This document shows positions 37,760-46,971 of a stretch of DNA of 64,000 nucleotides, in pieces. Origin of the DNA: a virus; the IMG/VR virus record IMGVR_UViG_3300036770_008028, positions 62,001-126,000 of that record; one strand, given 5' to 3'. Every line of letters starts with the position of its first letter. Position 1 is the first letter of the stretch. Below the pieces are notes generated by a model that saw only the letters and a program-made list of their open reading frames with translations, was not told the origin of the DNA and did not search any database. Both the position numbers and the translations under genes were made by a program.

Positions 37760-38781
37760 AGATAGGACTCTAGTCCGCCACGGCGGCGTATGTCTTGAGT
37801 GCAACAACTGATTCCGCCGTCCCAGAAATAACTGTGACGCAGCTCTGACACGATGGGTTCTATGCGATGTCGACGGCAGAAATCAAACACATCTCGATTG
37901 TAGGCTGAAAATATCACGTGACTCTCGTCTAGCACCAAGCAGTTGACATCAAACACTGTCTCGGCCACGAATCCGGTCCACTTCTTGAGATAGGTATCAA
38001 CGAATGCTGTGAATTCTGGAGTAGGAGTCTGTCCCTGCACATACCAAGCTCCCGGAGATTCTTCATATTTGAACTTGCCTACTTCCATGGCAGCCCAGAT
38101 AGAACTGTCCCAAATCTTCAGCACTTCCCAACCGGGAAAGTCTCTGGCCAGATCTAGATTGACATCGTGCTTGCTGCTGAGGATCACTCCGGGTTTGAGG
38201 ATCGCGAATACAGCATCTCCATGCCCATCTGTGACAGCTTCATGTACGCGATATTCTGGACCCAGCACGTTATCCACGATCCAGCGAGTCTGTTCCGGGC
38301 GCAGGAAATCGCTGTTGTCGAAAAACACGTCCTGACCCACTCTCACGATACAACTGGCGCTGGCTCCGTTGAGTATGCAGTCGGGATTCCAAGTACCGCC
38401 ATGGGGATCTATCACCGCTGCTCCATAACTCTGACAGATGCGATCTAGTTCTGGCATGGGCAACACACGCAGGAGTTTTTGTCCCAGCGTGATCTGCCAG
38501 TCTCTGGGAGTGAGTGGCGGCAACGGAGCACCCTGTCCCGAAGTCTGTTGCTGTTGGAACTGGTCTTTATCTGGTAGATCCGGTCTCAGCACACGTGCAC
38601 CAAACTGTTCTATGGTGCGCTGCAAATTATCGAGATCTTCCGCGGTCTCTGACAGGATCTGTTGTAGTTGATTCCTGACCTGCGCATCTTCTATGAAATC
38701 AAAATAGTCGGGATCATAGGCACGCCCCACTATGACTTCTTCCAATGGTTGCCAACTGGTGTATGAGTTTACTGATGACAT
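37756..38781 (-). CDS. Amidinotransferase / arginine deiminase-fold enzyme
   Basis: A 341-residue protein of the pentein fold. 'SYTSWQPLEEVIVGRAYDPD' at the N-terminus is typical of glycine/arginine amidinotransferases. The catalytic set is visible as H in 'VTDGHGDAVF' and C in 'WDGGISCCTQDIRRRGG' near the C-terminus, with 'PDCILNGA' upstream. The family transfers an amidino group from arginine to an amine, or hydrolyses guanidino compounds. ATG 38781 has AAGGA 5 nt upstream and overlaps the preceding minus-strand gene by 13 nt. Last gene of a four-gene operon running from 42192. An amidino-sugar or amidino-amino-acid product is conceivable. Confidence 0.8.
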   Translation of the reverse strand: MSSVNSYTSWQPLEEVIVGRAYDPDYFDFIEDAQVRNQLQQILSETAEDLDNLQRTIEQFGARVLRPDLPDKDQFQQQQTSGQGAPLPPLTPRDWQITLGQKLLRVLPMPELDRICQSYGAAVIDPHGGTWNPDCILNGASASCIVRVGQDVFFDNSDFLRPEQTRWIVDNVLGPEYRVHEAVTDGHGDAVFAILKPGVILSSKHDVNLDLARDFPGWEVLKIWDSSIWAAMEVGKFKYEESPGAWYVQGQTPTPEFTAFVDTYLKKWTGFVAETVFDVNCLVLDESHVIFSAYNRDVFDFCRRHRIEPIVSELRHSYFWDGGISCCTQDIRRRGGLESYL

Positions 38782-39956
38782 CGTAATCCTTGTATCAAAA
38801 TATTTAATCTATCGCGCTTGGAGCTCAAGAAAAGTTGTTGATTGTGGGCGACGATATCCCAATTTTCGAGATACAACTGATGCAATGATTCTAGATCCAT
38901 GGCCAATAGTCTTTTTGTTTCCGCCATGGCTGCTTGATATCTTTCAGTGGTATCAGATATATCGTCGTAGCTATTATCTATTCCCCTGGGCAATCGGTAG
39001 CCAAGATCAGTCAGTGTGCGTAAAGTCCGCGAACATCCCAATACTACAAATGGCTGTGCATGTTTCAATGGTTTGAAGATTTTTTCAGTTAGAAAAGCAC
39101 CACCACTCTGATCTGCATCCATGTGTGTTTCCAGCACCAGATTAAAATAAGAATCTGAATAATGCTGATCCACATGTAGACTATGATCATTGTGTTGATC
39201 GCTGGTGAGATCGTCTGCAGCGAAAGGGCAACAAGCAAGGAACGCATCAAGACTTGATCTGAGACCGAGAAAACGATCTATTTCTATAGGATTATCTTCG
39301 CTGCGATCGCCCACAGACACAGAATTGTCGTAACTGAAAAAAACGTCTCGAGCAAGATCCAAACGCCAAATGTCGGCCATGGCAGTGGCACGCCACCATT
39401 TGTGAGTCCTTACCAGGGCAGTGCATTTATGAGATCTTGGTCGGTCGTGCATCTCGGCGGCCGGGATGTCTTGATTACGCAGGCGGTACAACAGTTCATC
39501 GTCCGCGAAATACACACATTGTGATAGATCGTTGGCCCGTGTGTTAGCGGAAACCAGCCATATGCGATCAGCACAGATACCGGCCTCTTGTGCTTGCTGA
39601 TATAGATGCTGTTGTATTTTCTGTGGATCGTCACCTTCGCTGTACCAAAACAACAGTTTCATGAGTCTGTGTTTTAGTCTGTCCAATGCAGCGGGAGATA
39701 GAAGTTCAAACCATCGTACACCAAAATCAAAAAAAGAAACAGACACGATGTAAAAACTATCTCTGTCGCTGCGATCCACGGTCTGTATTTCGTGATCCAC
39801 ATGTTCGGTCCGGAGATAATCCAGGAGCATAGGAGGTTCTGAATACGGCCATGTCACGCTGAATTTTTTCCAAGATTCCTCTCCTGGTGTGGCCACGTGT
39901 GTCGCTAGATTTGGGTAGAATCTATTTCGTACCTGTTGATCGATTATCAATTTCAT
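38769..39956 (-). CDS. Glycosyltransferase-like protein, paralogue C (TEK family)
   Basis: A 395-residue protein from ATG 39956, which overlaps the previous stop (ATGA); the frame extends to 40022 without a ribosome site. C-terminal signature 'METHMD..DQSGGAFLTEK', then 'FKPLKHAQPFVVLG' and 'LTDLGYRLPRGIDNSYD'. This E/T-E-K plus PFV pattern resembles the donor-binding half of GT10 or exostosin-type (GT-B) transferases. Close paralogue of the next two minus-strand genes and related to 49621 and 59325. Sugar unknown. Confidence 0.6.
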   Translation of the reverse strand: MKLIIDQQVRNRFYPNLATHVATPGEESWKKFSVTWPYSEPPMLLDYLRTEHVDHEIQTVDRSDRDSFYIVSVSFFDFGVRWFELLSPAALDRLKHRLMKLLFWYSEGDDPQKIQQHLYQQAQEAGICADRIWLVSANTRANDLSQCVYFADDELLYRLRNQDIPAAEMHDRPRSHKCTALVRTHKWWRATAMADIWRLDLARDVFFSYDNSVSVGDRSEDNPIEIDRFLGLRSSLDAFLACCPFAADDLTSDQHNDHSLHVDQHYSDSYFNLVLETHMDADQSGGAFLTEKIFKPLKHAQPFVVLGCSRTLRTLTDLGYRLPRGIDNSYDDISDTTERYQAAMAETKRLLAMDLESLHQLYLENWDIVAHNQQLFLSSKRDRLNILIQGLRCHQ

Positions 39957-41113
39957 TTCAGCAACCTGATCATTGGTTCTAATGCGAGCCATTGGCGTTG
40001 GGAAAACCAATATCGATTCCACTCAACGTCGTGTAGACAGCGACGATATAGATCTTTTATCTTTGAAGATTTGATATCTTGGAGCAACTTTTTGATCGCT
40101 AGCCATCTTTCTGTGGGGTCAGAGATACCATCATAACTGTTGTCCAACACAGAATCAAACACCCTGTAGCCCAGATCTCTGAGATGTTGCAAAGTTCCTG
40201 CTGGTCCAACGATCACAAAAGGTTGCGCATACTTGATGCATTTCCATGTTTTTTCAGTCAAGAAAGTACCGTCGCTCTGATCTGCGTCAAAATGTGTTTC
40301 CATGACGACGTGGAAACAAGATCGACTGTACAATTCTTCGTTGACATAGCGATGATCATTTTTCTGGGCACGGTCAAGATCGTCACAGATGTAGGGGCCG
40401 CTAGATAAAAATTCGCCGGTTGCTTTCTCCCAACCTGGAACGGTTTTTATAGATATAGGGTTGTCTATGTCGCTGTCAATGATTTTAACAGAAGTATCAT
40501 AACTCCAAAGACTATTTTCTAGCAGTCCTTCCCTCCAGAGATCCGTCACACAAGACAGTCTCCACCATTTGTTTACACGGTTTAACAGAGTAAAATCATG
40601 CTCCGGAATGCTGTCTATCTGTTTTCTAGGAGACTGATTCCTGTTGACATATCTGAAAAAACATTCGTGGTCGTCGAAATAGTTCTCTGCCGCGGTATTG
40701 GCCGAGACAAATATGAATCGATCTAGTAGACCATGCGCTGTTGCTAACTCAACGAGTCTCGACGAGATCCTCGAAGGATTGTCTCCTTCGTGATAATAAA
40801 ATAAAATCTTAAATTTTCCCTGCTTCGCCCGGTCTCTGGTAACCTCAGGAATCAGCGAAAAATAATCTATATCAAAGTCAAACCAGTTCAATCCAATAGG
40901 GTACCAACCGTTTTCTGCCCATTGGGTCTGTTCCACTCTATATGATATGTGGTTGTGATCTAGATACATCAAAAATCTAAAAGGTATGACCCAAGGCCAA
41001 TGCTGTCCAAATTCGTGCCATTCTTTGGTGAAAGGTTCCGCTTCCATGAGAGACAGATTCGGATGGCCGATATTACTGCCCGCTGTGTGATCGTATACCC
41101 AAGTCAATTGCAT
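39953..41113 (-). CDS. Glycosyltransferase-like protein, paralogue B (TEK family)
   Basis: A 386-residue protein from ATG 41113; a GTG at 41155 in frame would add 14 residues but lacks a clear ribosome site. Signature 'METHFDADQSDGTFLTEK', 'WKCIKYAQPFVIVGPAG' and 'LRDLGYRVFDSVLDNSYDG'. Also shares 'FKILFYYHEGDNPSRI' and 'SANTAAENYFDD' with paralogue C, so these two arose by a fairly recent tandem duplication. It overlaps the upstream gene by 10 nt and the downstream gene by 4 nt. Confidence 0.6.
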   Translation of the reverse strand: MQLTWVYDHTAGSNIGHPNLSLMEAEPFTKEWHEFGQHWPWVIPFRFLMYLDHNHISYRVEQTQWAENGWYPIGLNWFDFDIDYFSLIPEVTRDRAKQGKFKILFYYHEGDNPSRISSRLVELATAHGLLDRFIFVSANTAAENYFDDHECFFRYVNRNQSPRKQIDSIPEHDFTLLNRVNKWWRLSCVTDLWREGLLENSLWSYDTSVKIIDSDIDNPISIKTVPGWEKATGEFLSSGPYICDDLDRAQKNDHRYVNEELYSRSCFHVVMETHFDADQSDGTFLTEKTWKCIKYAQPFVIVGPAGTLQHLRDLGYRVFDSVLDNSYDGISDPTERWLAIKKLLQDIKSSKIKDLYRRCLHDVEWNRYWFSQRQWLALEPMIRLLK

Positions 41114-42192
41114 GATACTTTGATGGAATCCAACATCTGTGTTAATTCCTTCCACAGTATTGATTCGAAATCACCTCCATAGAAGTGTCGGAAATTGTGT
41201 TCCACCGTGGATCGGGCATGCCGATGATATTGTGAGAGTTCATGAGCACTGCAGTCGTCGAGGTGTTTGAGCAGATCAGCCACGGCAATCAAACGATCAT
41301 GATCGTTCATGGTATCATAGTCTTCAGACCATAGATGATCAAAAGTCTGGAATCCATAACGCCGTAGATATTCTAAACTACCTTGTGTGGATACCATCAC
41401 GAAAGGCATCCGCAGGCAGATGGGTTTGAATGTTTTCTCGGTGAGGTGATTCCTACGTCCTGTATACACAGTCTCAGTGATCACATGTGCCAGGCTAGTG
41501 GCATTTTCCGCAAACAGACTCAACCAGCAACTGTGCATGGGATGGTCAGTTTCGCCCGGAAAACACATGGGCAATGATGCTTCGCGGAAAGTTTGTTGCA
41601 CTGTTGGTCCGAACTTTGCACTGAGTTCTACCACATCCTGCCCCTCTACTGGGCATACCCAGGGAAAACTGATCCAGGCGTTGCGGACCTTTCTTTCCAG
41701 GAGATGATACATCAACAAGATTCGATGATCTCTTTTACCGCCGATTATACGGTTGGGACTGATAAAACTGCGGGTGATTTTCCTCTGCTCTGGCGGTGCG
41801 ATCAAGAAGGTACGATCATACCCTCTGTACCAATCTAGGGCAGCCCATCCATGGAAAAAATAATAGAATGGAGTGAATCCATATTCTTTACACAGTGCGT
41901 CCACAAACTCGCTTTCTGACTCGCTGGTAATTATTATTTTTTGTCCCTCTATATCGCTATTTTTTTCTCGCACTGCATCAAACAAAGGTTGATGTGTGTC
42001 CAAATGAATAGGCTCTTGGTCGTGAAGTAATATATAATGTTGTTCGTAGTCTATATCCTGGCCAAAATTAAACAGGCTGTCGGGATCAGATCTCCCCGGA
42101 GGGTCACAGAACCACATGCGTGTAGGTAAAGTGATGTTGTTTCTGATCCAGGGCCAGAATATGTTGTTGTAAATCTCATCTATACGGATCAT
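41104..42192 (-). CDS. Glycosyltransferase-like protein, paralogue A (TEK family)
   Basis: A 362-residue protein and first gene of the minus-strand operon. The N-terminus 'MIRIDEIYNNIFWPWIRNNI' matches the style of the plus-strand relative at 49621 ('MITVENLYWVLFEQLLKPVG'), and both have 'LLHDQEPI'/'FHFDQEPL', 'FYYFFHGWAALDWY'/'WYFFFHGFAALAWY' and 'HLTEKTFKPI'/'HLTEKIFKPI'. So A is closer to 49621 than to its tandem neighbours. The start codon shares CATG with the divergent gene at 42191. Confidence 0.62.
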   Translation of the reverse strand: MIRIDEIYNNIFWPWIRNNITLPTRMWFCDPPGRSDPDSLFNFGQDIDYEQHYILLHDQEPIHLDTHQPLFDAVREKNSDIEGQKIIITSESESEFVDALCKEYGFTPFYYFFHGWAALDWYRGYDRTFLIAPPEQRKITRSFISPNRIIGGKRDHRILLMYHLLERKVRNAWISFPWVCPVEGQDVVELSAKFGPTVQQTFREASLPMCFPGETDHPMHSCWLSLFAENATSLAHVITETVYTGRRNHLTEKTFKPICLRMPFVMVSTQGSLEYLRRYGFQTFDHLWSEDYDTMNDHDRLIAVADLLKHLDDCSAHELSQYHRHARSTVEHNFRHFYGGDFESILWKELTQMLDSIKVSCN

Positions 42193-44023
42193 GTTTGACG
42201 TTTTTTATCTAGGAAAAAAGCCAGGATTGTTTGCCCACGAGCGCGAGGCAGATAGCATTGAGCATGCCATGAGCCTGAGTCGTACTCGATATTGCTGGGT
42301 CGTAAATTACTTAGCGGATTACACTGGTTGGGATTTCCTTTGGGAACCCCCTCCCTGGCAGGCTCATCAGCGTCATGCCTGGGCGAGCCAATGGCAGCGA
42401 GATTCGGGAACTTATCTCGTGCCCCAATCTGGGTATATTGACACTAATTATCATGATCGTCCCCAGATCACTATGACAGCCGACATGGATCTCTGGCAGA
42501 ACATCGACAGTGTGGCAGAGTTTGATTTTTCCTGGCATCCAGATTACACAGATCCAGTATTCAATTACGAATTTGGTACTCAATGGCAAAAAACTGGGGG
42601 TCCTCGATATCCCATGCCAGGCGCAGCGGAGACCAAATACGTGAGCCAAAGTGGCAGCACAGTACGAGCCGTGGCACAGCATGTCTATGTGATCGATCAC
42701 ATGGACGCACATGCACAGATCACAGCGGGCGAAGTTCCGATGACCGTGGTCAAGACTGTGAGATTTTTTGACAACTACAAGGATACATTGACTAGACTAG
42801 CCAATTCTGTGCCTGCGGATCAAGAATTCATCTGGATCGTGAGCAGTGTGTGTGATTATCAAGATTTTGATTTCACTTGGCATCCAGAAGCCTGGCAGAA
42901 CCACATGTTGCATGTTTTTGCTTCCGGAGATCAAAAGTTCGGTGATACCTTTTTCATGCATGTTCCCACTTTCAGATCCAAGATCTCGGAGTTCGAACTG
43001 CTGGATTGGTATGATCTCAATTTCGTTTCCGGTATCCGGGTACCTCGACGGCCAATGCCGGTAGTACTGCACAGCGGAGATTCTCAAGTCGATGCTGTGA
43101 GGACACAGGACTGGCCGGGCCCATTGGCATTGTTTACTGTCAAAGACTCGGTCAGTGATGCCATGACCACTGTTCCATTATGGAGAGAAAAGACTCGTAC
43201 CATAGTGCCTCTCAGCAATGGAGCCGGTTCAGTGATCGTGCCGAAATCAGCGGTGTCTTATATCAAGACTCAGTTATATGATTATCCATATATCGATCGT
43301 GATCATAGGATGTTGAAAGATGATCCATCGGATGTGGTTTTTATCAGCAATGGGGAATATGGCGCAGAGCATCATTGGGACGTTTTAAACCAGTCAGTTT
43401 CAAAACACAACAACAGAGTGTGCCGTGTCGATGGAGTAAATGGCAGGGTGGCTGCTTATCAGGCCGCGGCCAAAGCCAGCCACACTGATTGGTTTTTTGC
43501 TGTGTTTGCCAAACTACAGGTCAATGAAGACTTTGATTGGTCATGGCAGCCCGATCGTATGCAACAGGCCAAGCACTATATCTTCCATGCCTATAATCCT
43601 GTGAATCATCTCACCTACGGTCACCAGGCCATGATCGCCTACAATCGTAGATTGGTCTTGGACAACACCGGACACGGCCTGGACTTTACCCTAGATGATG
43701 CACACGAAGTGGTGCCCGTGGTATCAGGAACCGCATACTATGACAACGATCCCTGGACCTGCTGGCGCACTGCTTTCCGAGAGTGTATCAAATTACGGCA
43801 CAGTCTTCCAGATGTTGAAAATGACTATAGATTACAACAATGGTTATCGGTTGGGGAAGGTGCAAATGGACACTGGTCGACCACAGGTGCCAATGACGCT
43901 GTGAATTACTACGATTCAGTGGGAGGCGATTTTGACCAACTCCGAAAGAGTTATGAATGGGCATGGTTGGCTTCATATGCCATGATGCTTCATCCCGAAC
44001 TGGTCACGCAGTCTCGTACCTGA
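42191..44023 (+). CDS. Three-domain glycosyltransferase-like phage protein
   Basis: A 610-residue protein. It opens 'MFDVFYLGKKPGLFAHEREA' and has three related sections, each with an acidic/aromatic 'FDFsWHPd.....HvFas' pattern (about residues 110-150, 220-260 and 445-485). The third (from about 375: 'DVVFISNGEYGAEHHWDVLN', 'RVDGVNGRVAAYQAAAKASH') is homologous to the start of the protein at 24150, but the DGD there is replaced by 'FFAVFAK', so this domain probably cannot bind metal and sugar nucleotide in the usual way. ATG 42191 overlaps the divergent start at 42192. The 3' end overlaps the convergent aminotransferase by 34 nt. Confidence 0.65.
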   Translation: MFDVFYLGKKPGLFAHEREADSIEHAMSLSRTRYCWVVNYLADYTGWDFLWEPPPWQAHQRHAWASQWQRDSGTYLVPQSGYIDTNYHDRPQITMTADMDLWQNIDSVAEFDFSWHPDYTDPVFNYEFGTQWQKTGGPRYPMPGAAETKYVSQSGSTVRAVAQHVYVIDHMDAHAQITAGEVPMTVVKTVRFFDNYKDTLTRLANSVPADQEFIWIVSSVCDYQDFDFTWHPEAWQNHMLHVFASGDQKFGDTFFMHVPTFRSKISEFELLDWYDLNFVSGIRVPRRPMPVVLHSGDSQVDAVRTQDWPGPLALFTVKDSVSDAMTTVPLWREKTRTIVPLSNGAGSVIVPKSAVSYIKTQLYDYPYIDRDHRMLKDDPSDVVFISNGEYGAEHHWDVLNQSVSKHNNRVCRVDGVNGRVAAYQAAAKASHTDWFFAVFAKLQVNEDFDWSWQPDRMQQAKHYIFHAYNPVNHLTYGHQAMIAYNRRLVLDNTGHGLDFTLDDAHEVVPVVSGTAYYDNDPWTCWRTAFRECIKLRHSLPDVENDYRLQQWLSVGEGANGHWSTTGANDAVNYYDSVGGDFDQLRKSYEWAWLASYAMMLHPELVTQSRT

Positions 44024-45096
44024 TCCGCGATGTACTCCACTTGCAGATCCGTAAGTTCGGGATAGATAGGTAGGCTCAACACTCTACGACACAACGCAGA
44101 TGCTGAACTAAGGAATGAAGGTCCTGGCCATTGCCGATAGATGTCGATCTCGTGCAAAGGCTGGGCGTAATGTACCTTGGTCTCGATGCCACGTATAGCG
44201 AGATTTTTTTGTAGGATATCACGACCTTCTACATCGATCACGAATTTATGGAATGAATGATCATGCCAATTCTCGCGTGTGGTCAGACAGCGCACAGCAC
44301 TTGCTCCTAATTTATCCATCCAAAACTGGGCTATCTCGGCCCTGCGTTTCTGCCAATCATCAAGATAACGAGTCTTTACCAAAAGTCCTGCACAGTCGAT
44401 TTCACTCATGCGGCTATTGGTTCCAACATCATGATGGTTGGGCTTGCCGTTGTTACGCCGTGACTGTGCGTAGCGATAAAGATCGGGATCATTGGTCACA
44501 ACAGCACCACCGTTGCCGTAGGCAGCCAGATTTTTCATGGGATCAAAACTGATAGCGGCAGCCTGACCGATGCGCACAGCGCCGCCAGCCAGCCAGTGTT
44601 GAGCAGCATCTTCTATTACAAGACCATCATGGAGCACTGTATGGCGCCATATTTTGGTATCCCCGATGTGCGTGATTGATGCTCCGTAGAGACCCACCAA
44701 CACCATGGCCTGATAGCTCACGTCCGGTATTGATCGCATGTCAAAGATGCCCGAGGCATCTACATCAACAAAATGAACGTCCCACCCTGCACGCATGAAT
44801 GCATTGGCAGTGGCCACATAGGTCACAGCCGGTATCAGCACAGTGGGAGGATTGGGTGCGCTATTCCGAGTGGCATAGTAGGTGGCAATGATTTCCAAAG
44901 CCTGTGTACCAGAATGGCAGGTCACTGCATATTTGCTGCCATTGCGTCGTGCCAGCCAGTTTTCGAACTCTGCTGTGAAATTGCCATCCATAAGATTGCC
45001 CGATCTCAGCACCTCATCTGTGGCATCTAGGATCTCAGATCTGAGATTGCTATACTGTTTTTGGAGCCCAGTAAACGGAATCTTTAAACCAAGCAT
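43990..45096 (-). CDS. DegT/DnrJ/EryC1/StrS-type aminotransferase
   Basis: A 368-residue, PLP-dependent enzyme that aminates keto-sugars attached to nucleotide diphosphates. Visible features: 'IPFTGLQKQY' start, the acceptor region 'CHSGTQALEI', D163 in 'VIEDAAQHW' (PLP pyridine nitrogen) and K188 in 'SFDPMKNLAAYGNGGAVVT' (Schiff-base lysine). ATG 45096 is preferred over the longer frame to 45144. It overlaps the epimerase gene by 47 nt. Together with the epimerase it suggests synthesis of an amino-sugar donor for the transferases in this region. Confidence 0.88.
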   Translation of the reverse strand: MLGLKIPFTGLQKQYSNLRSEILDATDEVLRSGNLMDGNFTAEFENWLARRNGSKYAVTCHSGTQALEIIATYYATRNSAPNPPTVLIPAVTYVATANAFMRAGWDVHFVDVDASGIFDMRSIPDVSYQAMVLVGLYGASITHIGDTKIWRHTVLHDGLVIEDAAQHWLAGGAVRIGQAAAISFDPMKNLAAYGNGGAVVTNDPDLYRYAQSRRNNGKPNHHDVGTNSRMSEIDCAGLLVKTRYLDDWQKRRAEIAQFWMDKLGASAVRCLTTRENWHDHSFHKFVIDVEGRDILQKNLAIRGIETKVHYAQPLHEIDIYRQWPGPSFLSSASALCRRVLSLPIYPELTDLQVEYIADQVRDCVTSSG

Positions 45097-46036
45097 GATA
45101 TCTCTGGAATCCTTCTTCAATGTCCACCTTGGGGTCAAAGCCAAAATCCCTGCGAGCCCGATCGATGTTCAGAGCGCCGCGGCTGGGGAAATCCGCGTCT
45201 TTGTCACGTACTTCTACGGTGCCACGGCCTGCTATCTTCACAGCAAGATTGGCTGCATCCAGCAGGCTCCATGAATGGCTTTTGGTTATGTTATAGGTTT
45301 GATTTCTCACTGTGGGACTCACGGCAGCAGCCACGATACCATCAGCGGCATCTTCTACATAGGTAAAATCCAAGGTCTCAGAGGCACCATTGACTTTGAG
45401 TGTTCCGCCGCGCATGGCAGTGAGCAAGAATTTAGAGATCACTCGATCTTCTACATCAAGTTCACCATATACCGCACTGGGACGGATGATCACATGATCG
45501 AACAGACCGCGCCGTGTGTAATCGCGCACCAACCATTCTCCGGCCAATTTCATGATACCGTACTGTCCTTGTGGCCGGCATTCAGCATCTTCTCGCACAT
45601 CGTCAGTGAAGTCACCATAGACCATACTGGACGAGATATAGATGAATCGACTTACATGGTGTTTTTTAGATTCTTCTAAGAGATTCAACAGACCTTCACT
45701 CATGGCGCGGCTGCCAATCATGGGATTCACGTTGACCACTTTCTGTCTAGGAAAACTGGCCATGTGTATCACCATATCGGGCCGATATTGGCGCATCATC
45801 CAATTGATACCGTCATTGTCAGCGATATCGATCTTGTGCGTTTGCAGTCCGACCTCTGGGATCTTCTTGCGCCGTTCGGCCATGAGATAGTCTAATTCAT
45901 CTTGGGGGACCAAACCGTAGTTTGTGCGTGTGTCGGCGATCGAGACATCGTGCCCTAGGTCCAACAATCTACGCACTACATTGTGTCCAATAAGACCCAG
46001 CCCACCGGTGACTAGGATTTTTCTTTTTATTTCCAT
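45050..46036 (-). CDS. NAD-dependent sugar epimerase/dehydratase (extended SDR)
   Basis: A 328-residue protein. The NAD-binding loop 'ILVTGGLGLIGHNVV' (G11, G14, G17), acidic 'IADTRTNYG' after the second strand, S/T and 'YGIMK' (Tyr-x3-Lys catalytic pair) after 'ISSSMVYGDF', and 'IIRPSAVYGE' are all standard for nucleotide-sugar epimerases. It probably acts on an NDP-sugar; the exact sugar cannot be told. It lies between the small gene at 46027 (10-nt overlap) and the aminotransferase in a minus-strand operon. Confidence 0.88.
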   Translation of the reverse strand: MEIKRKILVTGGLGLIGHNVVRRLLDLGHDVSIADTRTNYGLVPQDELDYLMAERRKKIPEVGLQTHKIDIADNDGINWMMRQYRPDMVIHMASFPRQKVVNVNPMIGSRAMSEGLLNLLEESKKHHVSRFIYISSSMVYGDFTDDVREDAECRPQGQYGIMKLAGEWLVRDYTRRGLFDHVIIRPSAVYGELDVEDRVISKFLLTAMRGGTLKVNGASETLDFTYVEDAADGIVAAAVSPTVRNQTYNITKSHSWSLLDAANLAVKIAGRGTVEVRDKDADFPSRGALNIDRARRDFGFDPKVDIEEGFQRYHAWFKDSVYWAPKTV

Positions 46037-46263
46037 TTTAAAAAATACTCCGTGGCTTGTTTTTCTTCCAACGATCCTCTTATGGTGATTTTGTGACCGA
46101 ACGTGCTAGGATCTGCAGATGTGTGGTACGCTAAGTCTCGGGCATTTTCCATCACCCACTTGCCCTTTTCAGTCTGTTGCCATTGATAGATTGGTTCGGC
46201 CACATAGACATCAACATCGTCAACATCGCCCATGATAAAAGAGTGGAAAGTTATGCTGATCAC
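46027..46263 (-). CDS. Conserved small phage protein, 78 residues
   Basis: It begins at GTG 46263 or the internal ATG at 46233; no clear ribosome site decides. It contains 'SFIMGDVDDVDVYVAEPIYQ' and 'QTEKGKWVMENARDLAY', ending 'EKQATEYFLKWK', a pattern I recognise in many T4-like phages of aquatic bacteria as a conserved protein of unknown function. It sits 18 nt after thyX. Confidence 0.65.
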   Translation of the reverse strand: MISITFHSFIMGDVDDVDVYVAEPIYQWQQTEKGKWVMENARDLAYHTSADPSTFGHKITIRGSLEEKQATEYFLKWK

Positions 46264-46281
46264 TGTGACATTATAACAGGG

Positions 46282-46971
46282 CTAGGCTGATTGATCTACG
46301 AAGTCTGACGACATTGGAAAGATTTTTGCGATCACTTCAGCACAGGCCCTGGCCACAGCCTGATGCTCTCGTTGTGTACCGTTGGCACTCCTGAGCTCGA
46401 TGAAATGCACCCATGATCGCAAGGTACCGTTCATGTATAGCCGGCTTTCGGTAAGACCCTCGGGCAACACAGCACGGGCCTGCTCTTTGGCTATGCCATT
46501 ACTGATAGCCCAGATGTAGGCATATCGTGCTGATCGTATGACTTGATCTTGCTTTTCCTGCCAAAGTCGTGCGAGTTCTCGATCATCTGGATCGCTGAGG
46601 TTGAGTTCTGTGGAGTTCTGTCTGTTTTTTGTATCTTGCAGTCGTGCATCTCTACGAACAAACGCGAGATCTTCAACAGGGTTAGCATATCGCTGGCTGA
46701 ACTCTTGAAATGAGAATGATCGGTGTCTGAGGATCTGTCGGGCGATGTCTCGGGTGGTTCGGATTTCAAGACAAGCTGACACCATTTCGAGTGGCGACCA
46801 GTGTTGGTGCCGGACCAAGTATCGGATGAGTGTCTCGGACGTCTCTGTGTTGAATTGATTGGCGGGATTGGACACACGGGCGCAATACGCGATGAGTTCT
46901 TGCGCATCCGAGATGCCCAGATCTCGGAATTCGCCTGTGGGTTGACTGTGGGATACCAAGCGAACATGCAT
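46282..46971 (-). CDS. thyX: Flavin-dependent thymidylate synthase
   Basis: A 229-residue enzyme converting dUMP to dTMP with FAD, NADPH and methylene-tetrahydrofolate. The signature RHR-x7-S is complete: R82-H83-R84 to S92 ('RHRSFSFQEFSQRY'). 'TLRSWVHFIELR' and 'QREHQAVARAC' match the C-terminal FAD and dUMP regions. ATG 46971 has AAGGG 6 nt upstream; the GTG at 46974 overlapping the previous stop is an alternative. Typical length. Phages use it to raise dTTP during replication. It is the only nucleotide-metabolism gene seen in the window. Confidence 0.95.
   Translation of the reverse strand: MHVRLVSHSQPTGEFRDLGISDAQELIAYCARVSNPANQFNTETSETLIRYLVRHQHWSPLEMVSACLEIRTTRDIARQILRHRSFSFQEFSQRYANPVEDLAFVRRDARLQDTKNRQNSTELNLSDPDDRELARLWQEKQDQVIRSARYAYIWAISNGIAKEQARAVLPEGLTESRLYMNGTLRSWVHFIELRSANGTQREHQAVARACAEVIAKIFPMSSDFVDQSA

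Noticed and set aside
46263-46282. TATAAT before the 78-residue gene on the minus strand
   Set aside because: No -35-like hexamer at the right distance, and the gene lies 18 nt after thyX in an operon.
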